Origin: Pseudochrobactrum asaccharolyticum
GTDB taxonomy: Bacteria; Pseudomonadota; Alphaproteobacteria; Rhizobiales; Rhizobiaceae
Direction: 5' to 3'
Assembly: GCF_003314995.1 (NCBI RefSeq)
Contig: NZ_QNRH01000010.1
Coordinates: forward strand, 34,018-98,017
Length of the DNA stretch: 64,000 nucleotides
Below are positions 33,073 through 42,365 of this stretch, piece by piece (position 1 is the first letter of the stretch; the number at the start of each line of letters is the position of its first letter). The position numbers and the translations under genes are program-made. The notes beneath the pieces were generated by a model. It made no database searches and was not told the origin of the DNA. It worked only from the letters and a program-made list of their open reading frames with translations.

Positions 33073-36000
33073 TCAAAGCCGGTGCAAGCGCACATGCGGA
33101 TAAATTTCCTGCGCGATCTCACACAAATGCTGATGATGAGTCAGATAAATCACCTGTCCTTTGTCAGCCATTTGCGTGAAAATCCGGAAAGTTTCACGCG
33201 CACGATCATCGTCGAAAGTCTCCATAATATCATCCGCGATAAATGGCATCGGCCGCTGCGCCACAAATTCATAATAACCGGCAATACGTAAAGCCAGATA
33301 AAGCTGAAACCGCGTGCCCTTGGACAATTCATCCGCAGTTTTTGAGCTGCCGTCGGCTGCCACAGCAATCAGAATTTCGCTGTCCTTGTCCGTTTGTGTG
33401 GTCAGCTGGCGGTAACTGCCCTGACTGATAGTCTTAAACGCTTCGGATGCCTGTGCCATCATCGATGAACGATGCTGATCACGATACAGTCGCAAAGCCT
33501 GCTCAGCCGCGCTGATGCCAAAACGCAGGCGCAGATATTGCTTCGACTTATCCTCAATCTCCAGCAAGAGTGTGCGGCGTTGTTCGTCCAGTTTTGCAGC
33601 ACTGTCATCACCGGCCTGCGCTTCACGCAACAATTGTTCGGCCTGCATTTTCAGGCGATATTGCTCCTGCTTATGCTGATCCTGCGCATCATCTTCATCA
33701 CGCAAGGCCAGCAATTGTGCTTTCAATTCAGTGCTGACAGCCTGTGCAAGCAATGTTTCCGCCTCTGCTAGTTGCGCCACTTTCAGCAAATGCGTAATGG
33801 ACTGCTCTTCACCTGCAAGGGTCTGTTCAAGCTGGGTTCGCTTGTTCCCTGCCTGAATTTTAAAACCGGCATCTTCCAGTGTGTCCGCCTGCAATTGCGT
33901 GAGCATCGTCTGTTTTCTGGCATTGAGCAAATCCGCTTGCTGGTTCAGATGCTGCATCTGCTGTTCAGCCTCCGCCAGCTTGCCTTGCAACTCATGCCGT
34001 TTTTGCTGCTCTACCTCTGCTTTGCGAATATATTGCTCACTGCGCTGCGCAAGTTCTGAGACAGGGATCACCTCACCCGCCGCGTTATGAACAGGCAAAT
34101 TAAGGCGTTTTGCTAAGGCTTCCGCTTCTTTACGATAAGCAGCCTGATCGTCGCGCATGGCATCAATACGCTGTGCCAGATTATGGCTGCGTTCCAGTGC
34201 CGGTGCCAGTTCTGCCATCAGATTGAGGCTTTCGCGCACCTGATCCAAATCCGCAACAGCATCGCCCTGACCAAGCCATGTTTGCTGGCAGGCTGCACGC
34301 CATGCCTCACACCACTGCGTATCCTGCATCTGAATATCGTCCGCCTCTTTGCGGCGGCGATGCAGTTCCTGCTCCTGAGTGCTCAGTTCTGCCTGTAAAG
34401 CGGCAAAATGCTGAAAACGCTCATTCAAACGGACAGCCTGCGCTTGCAAAACATTCAGATCGGTTTCATCAACGTCAAGACCCGCCTGTTGTAAGGCTTT
34501 GCGCAGTTCTGCCACTGCCAGCCTGACCTGTGCCTGTTTTTCATCGCGCATACGACAAGCACGCAGCCAAAGCTGCCGCTTTTGCAGCACAGCACCGCGC
34601 TTTTCCATCCAGCGCAACAGGCTGGCAGACGATAGCCGCTCTGCTGCTACCGGCACCAATTGTTTCTGCCAGTCAGCCAAACGGGTTTGCACTGCCTGCA
34701 ACTCTGCTTCTGTTGCAGTCGCAGCATTTTGTGCGTGTAAATTTTGTGCTTCAAGCACGGCAAGACGTTCGCGCAACTGCATGGCACGGGCAAATTCCGT
34801 GGCCTGCGTCAGCCTGCTATGCACGGCCTGATCATCCTGTGTCAGATAGGCTTCAAAGGCATCTGCCGTTGCATCATTCAGGCTCTTGCGATGGTGTTGC
34901 CATGCCGTATTGCGCTTATTGCGCAGTTCTGCGGCCTGTTCCTGCGTCATCACCAGACCATGCTGCTGCAAAGCCTGAAGTTGCGCCTGCAACTGCACCA
35001 TTTCATCCGTGTTTTTAGCCTGACTGTCCTGCGTCTGCTGCAACCGGTTTTGCAGTGTTTGTAGCTGTTGTCCTGCGGCTTCAACCTCAGATACGTCCGG
35101 CACTGCTATGGCTACGAGCATATCCAGATCAGTGTCAAAATTACCTTGACGATAAGGCAATGACTGCCAGAGTTCACGCAACTGCGCTTCTTCTTCGTGT
35201 GCATTTTGCTCTGCGTGTCGCAGAGCATTGCTCGAGTCCTCACCGCGCAACCGGCTCAGCAGATCATTGAGGCTGCGCATCTGACCGAGGTCACCCGCTG
35301 ACTGCCCCATGCCGCTTTGTGCCAGCTTTTCCTGCGCCAGTTTCAGCCTGTCCTCAGCCGCGGCAAGTTCTTTACGTGTCAATTGCAATGCCGCCGCGAT
35401 CCCTGACCGGCGCTCAATCAAACTGCGCAATGCAGTCTCGGTCTGAATATTCATCAGCAATGTGCGCGGGTCGGTTTTGACATCCTTTCCGAGACGGATC
35501 AGCAGCGCTTCAATCTTATGCTGTTCCGTACGCAAAGCTGTTTCGCGCTCCGGCAAATCTTTTTCAGCTGTGAGATAGCGGGCGCGTGAAATTTGCAGCT
35601 GTCCGGCGACACCCACAAGCTGCAATGCATTTTCGTCCGGATGAATGGCGCCAGCGTCCTGTTCCAGAACGGCCAGTATTGTCATTTGGCTCTCAAGCCG
35701 GACACGTAGTTCTGCATTATCTATCATCAGGCGCGGCAGTTCTTCCGCAAAACCGGCTGGTACCGCAGGAATATCCGCAAAACCATCCAGTTCTTCGCGC
35801 AAGCGAAGCAAACGATGATAATGTGGCAGTGCATTGAGCAATGCATCAATCTCAGCAATACGGTTGCGCGTTTGCACGTGGGTACTGCGTGCCTGCAGAT
35901 ACTCTGCCTCTGCTGCACGAAAACTATCGCTCAATTTGCCATAGCTTTGTGCTGAACTTTTTGCGTCCAGCTCGGCTTTGAGAGCTTCTATTTCCTGTAG

Positions 36001-36570
36001 TTTCGCTTTAAGATCGGCCAGTTCGCCACTGCGGGCACCGGAACGATAAAACTGGTCCGCACGGCTGCGCAAAATCCCTAAATTCTGGCTCAAACCGGCA
36101 AGACCGGCACTGGCAGAAAACAGCAACTCCCCTAAATTGCCTTTGCTGGCGAGAATAGCCTCACCGCCCTGCTCGAGCGTGTCATCATCAAGCGAAAACA
36201 TCATGCGATAGGCATCGCGGTCGATATCGCCGAGTTCCGCAGAGATCAGCGTATCCGGCAAAGCGCGGCCTGCATCATCCTGCAGGCTATTGACACGGGC
36301 TTTGGTGCGTACCAGTTCCTGCACGGCGCCCTGCATTCGCAAGGATGCACCTATTTTCATTGCCGGATAGGGGTGCAGGAAATTATAGCGGCTTTTATGC
36401 TCAATACCGAACAGCAAATCGAGCAGCGCCGAAAACGTGGTTGATTTTCCCGCCTCATTCGGCCCGTAAATAATATGCAAATCGGGTTTGCCCTGATCTG
36501 CCGCACCAAAATCCAGCACATGATCGGTAAAGCGGCCATAGCGTGTGAGATCCAGACGATTGATCCGCAT
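33073..36570 (-). CDS. YhaN-like SMC/Rad50-type ATPase
   Basis: The 1165-residue AAA protein has a Walker A GPNEAGKST near residue 36-44, long coiled coils rich in Gln, Leu and Glu, and a C-terminal head. The head carries SKGTRFQLYLALRIAGYYEF (signature-like) and the Walker B region PMPFIADDIMETFDDDRA. It ends with ATPase elements rather than a nuclease. It is coupled to the phosphoesterase gene (TAATG). The pair resembles SbcCD/Mre11-Rad50 and Bacillus YhaN-YhaO; a role in DNA-end processing is expected. Confidence 0.88.
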   Translation of the reverse strand: MRINRLDLTRYGRFTDHVLDFGAADQGKPDLHIIYGPNEAGKSTTFSALLDLLFGIEHKSRYNFLHPYPAMKIGASLRMQGAVQELVRTKARVNSLQDDAGRALPDTLISAELGDIDRDAYRMMFSLDDDTLEQGGEAILASKGNLGELLFSASAGLAGLSQNLGILRSRADQFYRSGARSGELADLKAKLQEIEALKAELDAKSSAQSYGKLSDSFRAAEAEYLQARSTHVQTRNRIAEIDALLNALPHYHRLLRLREELDGFADIPAVPAGFAEELPRLMIDNAELRVRLESQMTILAVLEQDAGAIHPDENALQLVGVAGQLQISRARYLTAEKDLPERETALRTEQHKIEALLIRLGKDVKTDPRTLLMNIQTETALRSLIERRSGIAAALQLTRKELAAAEDRLKLAQEKLAQSGMGQSAGDLGQMRSLNDLLSRLRGEDSSNALRHAEQNAHEEEAQLRELWQSLPYRQGNFDTDLDMLVAIAVPDVSEVEAAGQQLQTLQNRLQQTQDSQAKNTDEMVQLQAQLQALQQHGLVMTQEQAAELRNKRNTAWQHHRKSLNDATADAFEAYLTQDDQAVHSRLTQATEFARAMQLRERLAVLEAQNLHAQNAATATEAELQAVQTRLADWQKQLVPVAAERLSSASLLRWMEKRGAVLQKRQLWLRACRMRDEKQAQVRLAVAELRKALQQAGLDVDETDLNVLQAQAVRLNERFQHFAALQAELSTQEQELHRRRKEADDIQMQDTQWCEAWRAACQQTWLGQGDAVADLDQVRESLNLMAELAPALERSHNLAQRIDAMRDDQAAYRKEAEALAKRLNLPVHNAAGEVIPVSELAQRSEQYIRKAEVEQQKRHELQGKLAEAEQQMQHLNQQADLLNARKQTMLTQLQADTLEDAGFKIQAGNKRTQLEQTLAGEEQSITHLLKVAQLAEAETLLAQAVSTELKAQLLALRDEDDAQDQHKQEQYRLKMQAEQLLREAQAGDDSAAKLDEQRRTLLLEIEDKSKQYLRLRFGISAAEQALRLYRDQHRSSMMAQASEAFKTISQGSYRQLTTQTDKDSEILIAVAADGSSKTADELSKGTRFQLYLALRIAGYYEFVAQRPMPFIADDIMETFDDDRARETFRIFTQMADKGQVIYLTHHQHLCEIAQEIYPHVRLHRL

Positions 36571-37871
36571 TATGCCTGTTCCTCTGCCTGTGCAGCTGCA
36601 CTCAACTCGGCCAGTACATCCTCGCTGCCCTTTTGCAACAAGTCGGTGATCAGTGCCTGCGCCTGTGTTTCATCCCCACCGAACATATTGCGGATTTCCG
36701 CAGGCAGTTTTTTCATTAAAGCATCCATTTGCTCCGCGAGGTTGCTCTGAAACTGAACATTGACAGCCAGTTCATCGCTGATCAGCCTGCCCAGTTCCTG
36801 TAACGGATCAGCTGCCAGAACCGTATTTTGCTGGTGAGCTTTACGCGGCGGCGTACATTCAATTTCCAGCTTTTCAATCCAGCAATCGCCGGTTTGTGCT
36901 GCTCTGTCTTCTGCTTCCGTCAGCAGCAGATCATGGTCACGGCGCATTTGCCACGCCAGCGCTGTCGAACCGGTCAGATGCAGACGGGCAACCAGATGTT
37001 CACTGGCTGTTGCTTCACGCTTAGCTTCCAGCGCCTCATGCACTGCCTGAACAAGTGCACGCCAGTCCTCACAGGCTGAGACATCGACATGCACACGCTC
37101 AAATTGTGCAATGGATGTCAGGCGCTCTTCCGTATGGACGGTGCCGCTATCATCAATGGTCACAAGTGTTACGGATTTCGCGCCGGCCTCGTTAATATCC
37201 CGCCCCTGCGGATTACCGGCCATCACCACGGTACTATTATACGCATTCGTCGGCGCATAAACCGCCCGCTTGTGGATGTGCCCCAAAGCCCAATAATGGA
37301 AACCATGAGATTGCAAGTCAGCAACGCTGACCGGCGCATATAGATCATGCCCTTCGGCACCATTCAGACTGGTATGCATCAGCCCGATATTCACCGCACC
37401 ACTGACAGGCAGACTGTAACTTGGCAGCAGGCTTTCGGGTGCATGCGGCTTGGCAAAACTCAGACCATGAAACACTACAGGCTGCTCATGATCCGGTGTA
37501 TTCACCGTGATAGCACGCGCTTTACGGTCAAAGATTTGCACCCGATCCGGCAGAATGAGCTCTTTGGTGATTTTTGACAGCGCATCATGATTGCCGCGGA
37601 TGATAAAGACATCAATACCCGCCTGATCCAGACGACGCAGCTGCTCCGCCAGAAACCGCGCGGTTTTCATCGAGGTCTGATCGCCGTCATAAAGATCACC
37701 GGCAATCAGCAAAGCATGCACGCGCTCGTTTAAAGCCAGATCAATAATACGCTCAAAAGCACGCCGCGTTGCATTGCCGATCAGCGTGGCAAGCTCATTA
37801 TTACGTAAAGCGAGTGAGCGCAGCGGTGAATCCAGATGAATATCTGCCGCATGAATAAAGCGATAGGTCAA
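36570..37871 (-). CDS. YhaO-like metallophosphoesterase (SbcD/Mre11 type)
   Basis: The 433-residue protein shows the calcineurin-like motifs in order: HAADIHLDSPL (Asp9, His11), AGDLYDGDQ, RGNHDA, MHTSL and GHIHKR. The N-terminal two-thirds is the nuclease domain; the C-terminal part is a helical capping domain acting with the ATPase encoded next. The start is TTG at 37871 with AGGAG 5 bases before it. Exonuclease activity follows from the family; it is not shown. Confidence 0.88.
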   Translation of the reverse strand: MTYRFIHAADIHLDSPLRSLALRNNELATLIGNATRRAFERIIDLALNERVHALLIAGDLYDGDQTSMKTARFLAEQLRRLDQAGIDVFIIRGNHDALSKITKELILPDRVQIFDRKARAITVNTPDHEQPVVFHGLSFAKPHAPESLLPSYSLPVSGAVNIGLMHTSLNGAEGHDLYAPVSVADLQSHGFHYWALGHIHKRAVYAPTNAYNSTVVMAGNPQGRDINEAGAKSVTLVTIDDSGTVHTEERLTSIAQFERVHVDVSACEDWRALVQAVHEALEAKREATASEHLVARLHLTGSTALAWQMRRDHDLLLTEAEDRAAQTGDCWIEKLEIECTPPRKAHQQNTVLAADPLQELGRLISDELAVNVQFQSNLAEQMDALMKKLPAEIRNMFGGDETQAQALITDLLQKGSEDVLAELSAAAQAEEQA

Positions 37872-38099
37872 AACGGCTCCTGAAAGTCCGGATCAAAATC
37901 TTTGAACAGACTATGCGACGGCACCGTTATAAAAATCAATGCAAGGCCGGTTTTATAGCGCTGATATCCGTTCACAACTCTGCATCACCGGTACAACTCC
38001 TGTTAAATTACCTGAAATACAGTATTTTTTAAACCAGGCACTTACAATTGAAATTTTGTCTTCCTATATGCGTCCAAAGCACTTTTTCAGGAGACACAT

Positions 38100-39173
38100 A
38101 TGTTGCGTGCCACCTCTCGTTTAGGCCAGTTCACAATCGCATTGGGACTGGCGCTCGTTGTATCGCTTTCGGCGATGGATATTGCCGATGCCAGACGGGC
38201 GGGCGGTGGCGGCTTTGGCAGCCGTGGCAGCAAGACCTATCAGGCACCTGCGCCAACCCGCACAGCTCCAAACACAGCTGCGCCGATTGAGCGTTCGATG
38301 ACACCGAATACCGGTGCGCAGACACGTCCGGCACAGGGCGCTGCGGCAGCAAATGCGGCAAAGCCTGGCTTCTTCAATAATTTTGGTCGTTCCATGCTCG
38401 GCGGTCTGCTGGTCGGCGGTTTGATCGGTATGCTGCTCGGTAATGGTCTCGGCGGCATGGCCGGTTTCCTCGGCCTGATCCTGCAGGTTGCTCTCTTCGC
38501 CGGTCTGGCAATGCTGGCCATGCGCTTCTTTGCCAACCGCAATAAGCCAGCAACGGCTGCTGCCGGTGCCGGTTCTGCAAGAACAGCGCAGAACTTTGGT
38601 CAGAATTTCGGTGGCCAGTTTGACAAGCGTGATGCACAGGCACAGAACACCAATGCCCGCTCGTCCACTTCTGTCCCGTCAGCCGGCTTCGGTGCCGGTG
38701 CGGGCGCAAGTGCAAGTGCTGCTGCCGCAAACATGATGCAGCCTGCCGTGGAAGAAAAGCCACTGACTGTTTCGCAGGAAGATCTTGAACATTTCGAAAA
38801 AATGCTGACCGAAGTTCAGACAGCCTATGGTCAGGAAAATTACGGCACGCTGCGTCAGCTCGCAACACCAGAAGCCATGTCTTACCTCGCCGAAGAACTC
38901 GGTGAAAATGCTACCAACGGCCTGCGCAACCATGTCAGCGAAGTGAAATTGCTGCAGGGTGACGTATCAGAAGGCTGGAGCGAAGAAGGTAAAGATTACG
39001 CCACCGTTGCCATGCGCTATGAAAGCGTTGACTACATGGCTGACCGCGACTCTGGCGAATTGGCCGAAGGCGAAAGCACTGAGATTTCGGAAAGCGTTGA
39101 AGTCTGGACATTCGTACGCCCTGCCAATGGCCGTATCGAAGATTGGAAACTTTCGGCAATTCAGGCTGCATAA
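38100..39173 (+). CDS. Tim44-like domain membrane protein
   Basis: The 357-residue protein starts with a signal anchor, then a low-complexity Ala/Thr/Pro region. A hydrophobic Gly-rich segment (SMLGGLLVGGLIGMLLGNGL) and a helix (LGLILQVALFAGLAMLAMRFF) follow. The C-terminal Tim44 domain spans about residues 225-355 (DLEHFEKMLTEVQTAYGQEN, and ending VWTFVRPANGRIEDWKLSAI). Bacterial Tim44 proteins, such as Caulobacter TimA, are membrane-linked and of unclear function. AGGAG precedes the ATG, and a terminator follows. Confidence 0.88.
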   Translation: MLRATSRLGQFTIALGLALVVSLSAMDIADARRAGGGGFGSRGSKTYQAPAPTRTAPNTAAPIERSMTPNTGAQTRPAQGAAAANAAKPGFFNNFGRSMLGGLLVGGLIGMLLGNGLGGMAGFLGLILQVALFAGLAMLAMRFFANRNKPATAAAGAGSARTAQNFGQNFGGQFDKRDAQAQNTNARSSTSVPSAGFGAGAGASASAAAANMMQPAVEEKPLTVSQEDLEHFEKMLTEVQTAYGQENYGTLRQLATPEAMSYLAEELGENATNGLRNHVSEVKLLQGDVSEGWSEEGKDYATVAMRYESVDYMADRDSGELAEGESTEISESVEVWTFVRPANGRIEDWKLSAIQAA

Positions 39174-39205
39174 GCATCTGACATTACACCATATTATGCA
39201 TAATC

Positions 39206-39236
39206 AAGCCGCTCTGATCTTCAGGGCGGCTTTTTT
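39206..39236 (+). terminator. terminator after the Tim44 gene
   Basis: AAGCCGCTCTGA and TCAGGGCGGCTT form a stem with one mismatch, followed by T6. Confidence 0.85.
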
Positions 39237-39302
39237 CATAGAGAACATCTTGTTCTGCAAAACGTTACGGGTTTAGAAAATAATACTATAAATAGATTTT
39301 TA

Positions 39303-39339
39303 TGATTGCATTTTTTTGCAATCAATTATATTTAATTGA
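39303..39339 (+). promoter_or_regulatory. candidate BigR operator in the blh promoter region
   Basis: Two overlapping AT-rich palindromes lie 20-60 bases before blh: TGATTGCA/TGCAATCA (39303-39324, 6-base centre) and TCAATTA/TAATTGA (39322-39339, TATT centre). BigR repressors bind AT-rich palindromes in their own promoters. Which palindrome is used is not determined. Confidence 0.5.
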
Positions 39340-39361
39340 AAATATAGAAAGCAGGTATGAG

Positions 39362-40240
39362 ATGCAAAAGCCAGACATTGCCGCATTTTACGATCAGCGC
39401 ACCGGCTCCGTGCAGTATGTTGTCGCTGACCCTGAAACACTGGATTGTGTGATTATTGATCCGGTGTTGGAATATGATGAAAAATCCGGTCAGACGGCCA
39501 CTCATCATGCCGATGAAATGCTGGATTATATCGCACGTCGCAACTACCGACTGGTGCGTATTCTTGACACCCATCCACATGCAGATCACTTATCAGCGGC
39601 GCATTATCTGCATACCCGCACCGGCGCGCCGACGGCAATTGGTGCGGAAGTGAAAAAAGTCCAGAAAATCTGGTCTGAGCTGTATAACTGGCCTGACCTT
39701 GCCTGTGACGGCTCGCAATGGGATCACTTGTTTGAAGATGGTGAGACATTCAAAGTCGGCAATCTCAACGCGCGGGTCATTCACTCACCGGGGCATACGC
39801 TGGCTTCGATCACCTATGTCATCGGCGATGCAGCCTTCATCCACGACACCCTATTCATGCCGGACGGCGGCACTGCACGCGCCGACTTCCCGGGTGGCGA
39901 TGCAACCGCGCTGTGGAACAGTATTCAAACCATTCTGCAATTGCCGGAAGATACCCGCCTTTTCACCGGTCACGACTACCGTCCGAACGGCCGTGAAGTG
40001 CGCTGGGAATCCCGTATTGATGAGCAATTACAGGATAATATCCATCTCAACCGCTATCGTGATGAGGATAGTTTTGTCACGGCACGTCAGTCGCGGGATG
40101 CAACTTTGCCAATTCCGAAACTGATGCTCCATGCATTGCAGGTCAATATTCGCGGCGGGCGTTTGCCGGAGCCTGAAAGCAACGGACAGCGTTATATCAA
40201 AATTCCTCTCGGCCGTTTTGACGGCGCACCTTGGGAATAA
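39362..40240 (+). CDS. blh: Blh-type metallo-beta-lactamase fold persulfide dioxygenase
   Basis: The 292-residue MBL-fold hydrolase has the THPHADHLS metal motif (His71, His73, Asp75, His76) and a HSPGHT motif further on. The gene order blh-bigR-yeeE-yeeE matches the BigR regulon of Agrobacterium and Xylella. There, Blh oxidises glutathione persulfide to sulfite during hydrogen sulfide detoxification. ATG 39362 is chosen over the far upstream 39302, which would put the operator within the gene. Confidence 0.88.
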   Translation: MQKPDIAAFYDQRTGSVQYVVADPETLDCVIIDPVLEYDEKSGQTATHHADEMLDYIARRNYRLVRILDTHPHADHLSAAHYLHTRTGAPTAIGAEVKKVQKIWSELYNWPDLACDGSQWDHLFEDGETFKVGNLNARVIHSPGHTLASITYVIGDAAFIHDTLFMPDGGTARADFPGGDATALWNSIQTILQLPEDTRLFTGHDYRPNGREVRWESRIDEQLQDNIHLNRYRDEDSFVTARQSRDATLPIPKLMLHALQVNIRGGRLPEPESNGQRYIKIPLGRFDGAPWE

Positions 40241-40243
40241 GCC

Positions 40244-40597
40244 ATGAGCACTCTTATCGAAGACACCGACCTGATAATGGCCACGGCGCCCGATGCCGCA
40301 GAACTGCGAGAGCGGGTCAACGAAGCCTCAGCTTTCCTGAAAAAACTGTCCAATCCGGACCGCTTGCAGGTGGCTTGTGCATTGGTTGAAGGTGAAAAAT
40401 CCGTGCGCGAACTGGAGGATATGCTGGGTATTCGTCAACCCGGTCTTTCCCAACAACTCGCAGAGCTGAGAACAGCCGGTTTTGTCAGCGCCCGCAAGGA
40501 AGGCAAAGCCGTGTTTTATTCTCTCGCAGATGAACGGGTGAAAATCTTCATCCGTACAATGCACCAGCTGTTTTGCACTCCATCCGGTCATTCATAA
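40244..40597 (+). CDS. bigR: BigR-like ArsR-family persulfide sensor
   Basis: The 117-residue winged-helix repressor shows VRELEDMLGIRQPGLSQQLAEL as the recognition region. Two cysteines, Cys45 (VACALVEG) and Cys111 (HQLFCTPSG), sit where BigR and SqrR have the redox pair that forms a disulfide or polysulfide bridge and releases DNA. It follows blh by 3 bases and precedes the transporter genes. The repressor role follows from the conserved operon. Confidence 0.88.
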   Translation: MSTLIEDTDLIMATAPDAAELRERVNEASAFLKKLSNPDRLQVACALVEGEKSVRELEDMLGIRQPGLSQQLAELRTAGFVSARKEGKAVFYSLADERVKIFIRTMHQLFCTPSGHS

Positions 40598-40608
40598 GGT
40601 TTTAAATC

Positions 40609-41034
40609 ATGGAAAATTTTACCCCGTGGTCAGCACTTTCGGGCGGGCTTCTGATCGGCCTGTCGGCAGTATTGCTGATGTTTTTCGAAGGACGCATTGC
40701 CGGTATCAGCGGCATTGTCAGCAGGCTTTTCCCGCCTTATAGCGACAATCGCTTTTTATCCCGCGCAGGCTTTGTGCTGGGGCTGCTGATTGCTCCGTTT
40801 CTATATATGCTCTTCAGCGGTCACACACCGGTTCTCAGTGTTTCTTCCGATCCGGTATTGATGATTATTGCCGGTTTGCTGGTTGGTTTTGGTGCGGTTT
40901 TAGGCAGCGGTTGCACATCCGGTCATGGTGTCTGCGGTATTTCGCGGCTGTCGCCGCGCTCCCTGCTCGCAACCACATTATTCATGGCAGCCGGTTTTAT
41001 CACCGTCTACATCATGCGCCATCTGATCGGATAA
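40609..41034 (+). CDS. YeeE/YedE-family sulfur transporter half (N-terminal type)
   Basis: The 141-residue membrane protein has the SUL_transport-related YeeE motif GSGCTSGHGVCGISRLSPRS (about residues 101-120) with its conserved cysteines, and four membrane helices. In full-length TsuA/YeeE, this cysteine motif guides thiosulfate. Here it is a half-size protein working with the next gene. It is third in the blh operon. Confidence 0.85.
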   Translation: MENFTPWSALSGGLLIGLSAVLLMFFEGRIAGISGIVSRLFPPYSDNRFLSRAGFVLGLLIAPFLYMLFSGHTPVLSVSSDPVLMIIAGLLVGFGAVLGSGCTSGHGVCGISRLSPRSLLATTLFMAAGFITVYIMRHLIG

Positions 41035-41046
41035 AGGAGATAACCG

Positions 41047-41457
41047 ATGTCATTTCTGATCAATCTTGTTATCGGCCTGATTTTCGGGATCGGACTGGTG
41101 ATCTCAGGTCTTGCCAATCCTGAGAAAGTTCAAAATTTTCTGGATATTACCGGCAATTGGGATCCGTCACTTGCCTTAGTCATGGGTACAGCAGTCGTCA
41201 CAACATTCATTGGTTTTCGTGTAGTTTTTGCCCGTAAAAAACCGGTCTGCGCCGTGAATTTTGATGTGCCTGCCAATCGCAAACCGGACAGATCACTGGT
41301 TATTGGTGCTATTCTGTTCGGTATCGGCTGGGGCCTTGGCGGCATTTGTCCGGGACCTGCGATCACCACTGTGGGCTTAGCTGCAACCGGCACATTGATC
41401 TTTGTTCCGGCTATGATAGCCGGCATGTTGATTGCCCGCAAAGTAAAGGCTTCCTGA
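41047..41457 (+). CDS. YeeE/YedE-family sulfur transporter half (C-terminal type, DUF6691)
   Basis: The 136-residue membrane protein carries the second half-motif FGIGWGLGGICPGPAITTVG with its cysteine. AAGGAG precedes the ATG. With its neighbour it reconstitutes a full YeeE/PmpAB-type transporter for sulfur compounds such as thiosulfate or sulfite. It ends within a strong hairpin. Confidence 0.85.
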   Translation: MSFLINLVIGLIFGIGLVISGLANPEKVQNFLDITGNWDPSLALVMGTAVVTTFIGFRVVFARKKPVCAVNFDVPANRKPDRSLVIGAILFGIGWGLGGICPGPAITTVGLAATGTLIFVPAMIAGMLIARKVKAS

Positions 41458-41535
41458 TTTTTCAGGAAGCCTTCGATACTCAGCACTTTTAAAGTGTCAT
41501 AGCGCCGTGAGCCCAATATGGCTCACGGCGCTATG
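41446..41535. terminator. double hairpin between convergent operons
   Basis: The first stem is AAGGCTTCCTGA/TCAGGAAGCCTT (41446-41473, TTTT loop), overlapping the upstream stop. The second is CATAGCGCCGTGAGCC/GGCTCACGGCGCTATG (41498-41535, 6-base loop), overlapping the thiD stop. Both are perfect but have weak T-runs, so they may act as stability elements as well as terminators. Confidence 0.65.
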
Positions 41536-42362
41536 GTTTGATCAATCGCATGAAACACGGGGCCATGGCCGAGTGAGCGACCGCTCTCATCTTTCATGCC
41601 CACTTCAAGCCGGTGTGCAGCACTGATTGCCCGCAGCAAATAGGCTTTTGCCTCGCGCACGGCATCCGGCAAGGCATTGCCTTTCGCCAGTTCGGCAGCC
41701 AAAGCACTGGAAAGCGTGCAACCTGTCCCATGCGTATCAGGCGTTTCAACACGTGGCGCTTCAAACCACAGATTATATTCCGCGCTCAGGAGCAAATCAG
41801 GGCATTGCTCTCCTGCCATATGCCCGCCCTTCATCAGCACGGCTTTACAACCTTTAGCCAGCAAAGCCTGACCTTGACGTTCCATATCCTCACGGTTTTC
41901 AGCTACTGGCATGCCAAGAATAGCGGCTGCTTCCGGCAAGTTGGGTGTCAGTAAGGTTGCCAGCGGCAACAGTTTTTGCGTGAGGCTTTCCACCGCCAGC
42001 GGATCAAGCAAAGCCGCCCCGCCTTTGGCAATCATCACAGGATCGAGCACAATCTGCAAATCAGGCTGTTTAATCAGCTGCTCCTGCAAAATCTGCGCCA
42101 CACGATCAGAAATCTGCGCATTCACAATCATGCCGATTTTAACCGCATCAACCCGCACATCGCTGAAAATCATTATGAGCTGCTGCGCCACAAAATCTGC
42201 AGGCACAGCAAAAACACCGGATACGCCTTGCGTGTTCTGTGCTGTCAGTGCGGTCAGCGCAGCCATGCCATAAGTGCCACGGGCAGCAAAAGTTTTCAGA
42301 TCAGCCTGAATTCCGGCTCCGCCCGACGGATCGGAGCCGGCAAGGGAAAGAACGTTTTTCAT
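41523..42362 (-). CDS. thiD: hydroxymethylpyrimidine/phosphomethylpyrimidine kinase
   Basis: The 279-residue ribokinase-fold enzyme phosphorylates HMP and HMP-P for thiamin synthesis. LSLAGSDPSGGAGIQADLK opens the protein and TPDTHGTGCTLSSALAAELA carries the catalytic base and anion hole. AAGGGA precedes the ATG. It is last in thiM-thiE-thiD, which lies under a TPP riboswitch. Confidence 0.95.
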   Translation of the reverse strand: MKNVLSLAGSDPSGGAGIQADLKTFAARGTYGMAALTALTAQNTQGVSGVFAVPADFVAQQLIMIFSDVRVDAVKIGMIVNAQISDRVAQILQEQLIKQPDLQIVLDPVMIAKGGAALLDPLAVESLTQKLLPLATLLTPNLPEAAAILGMPVAENREDMERQGQALLAKGCKAVLMKGGHMAGEQCPDLLLSAEYNLWFEAPRVETPDTHGTGCTLSSALAAELAKGNALPDAVREAKAYLLRAISAAHRLEVGMKDESGRSLGHGPVFHAIDQTIAP

Positions 42363-42365
42363 TGC

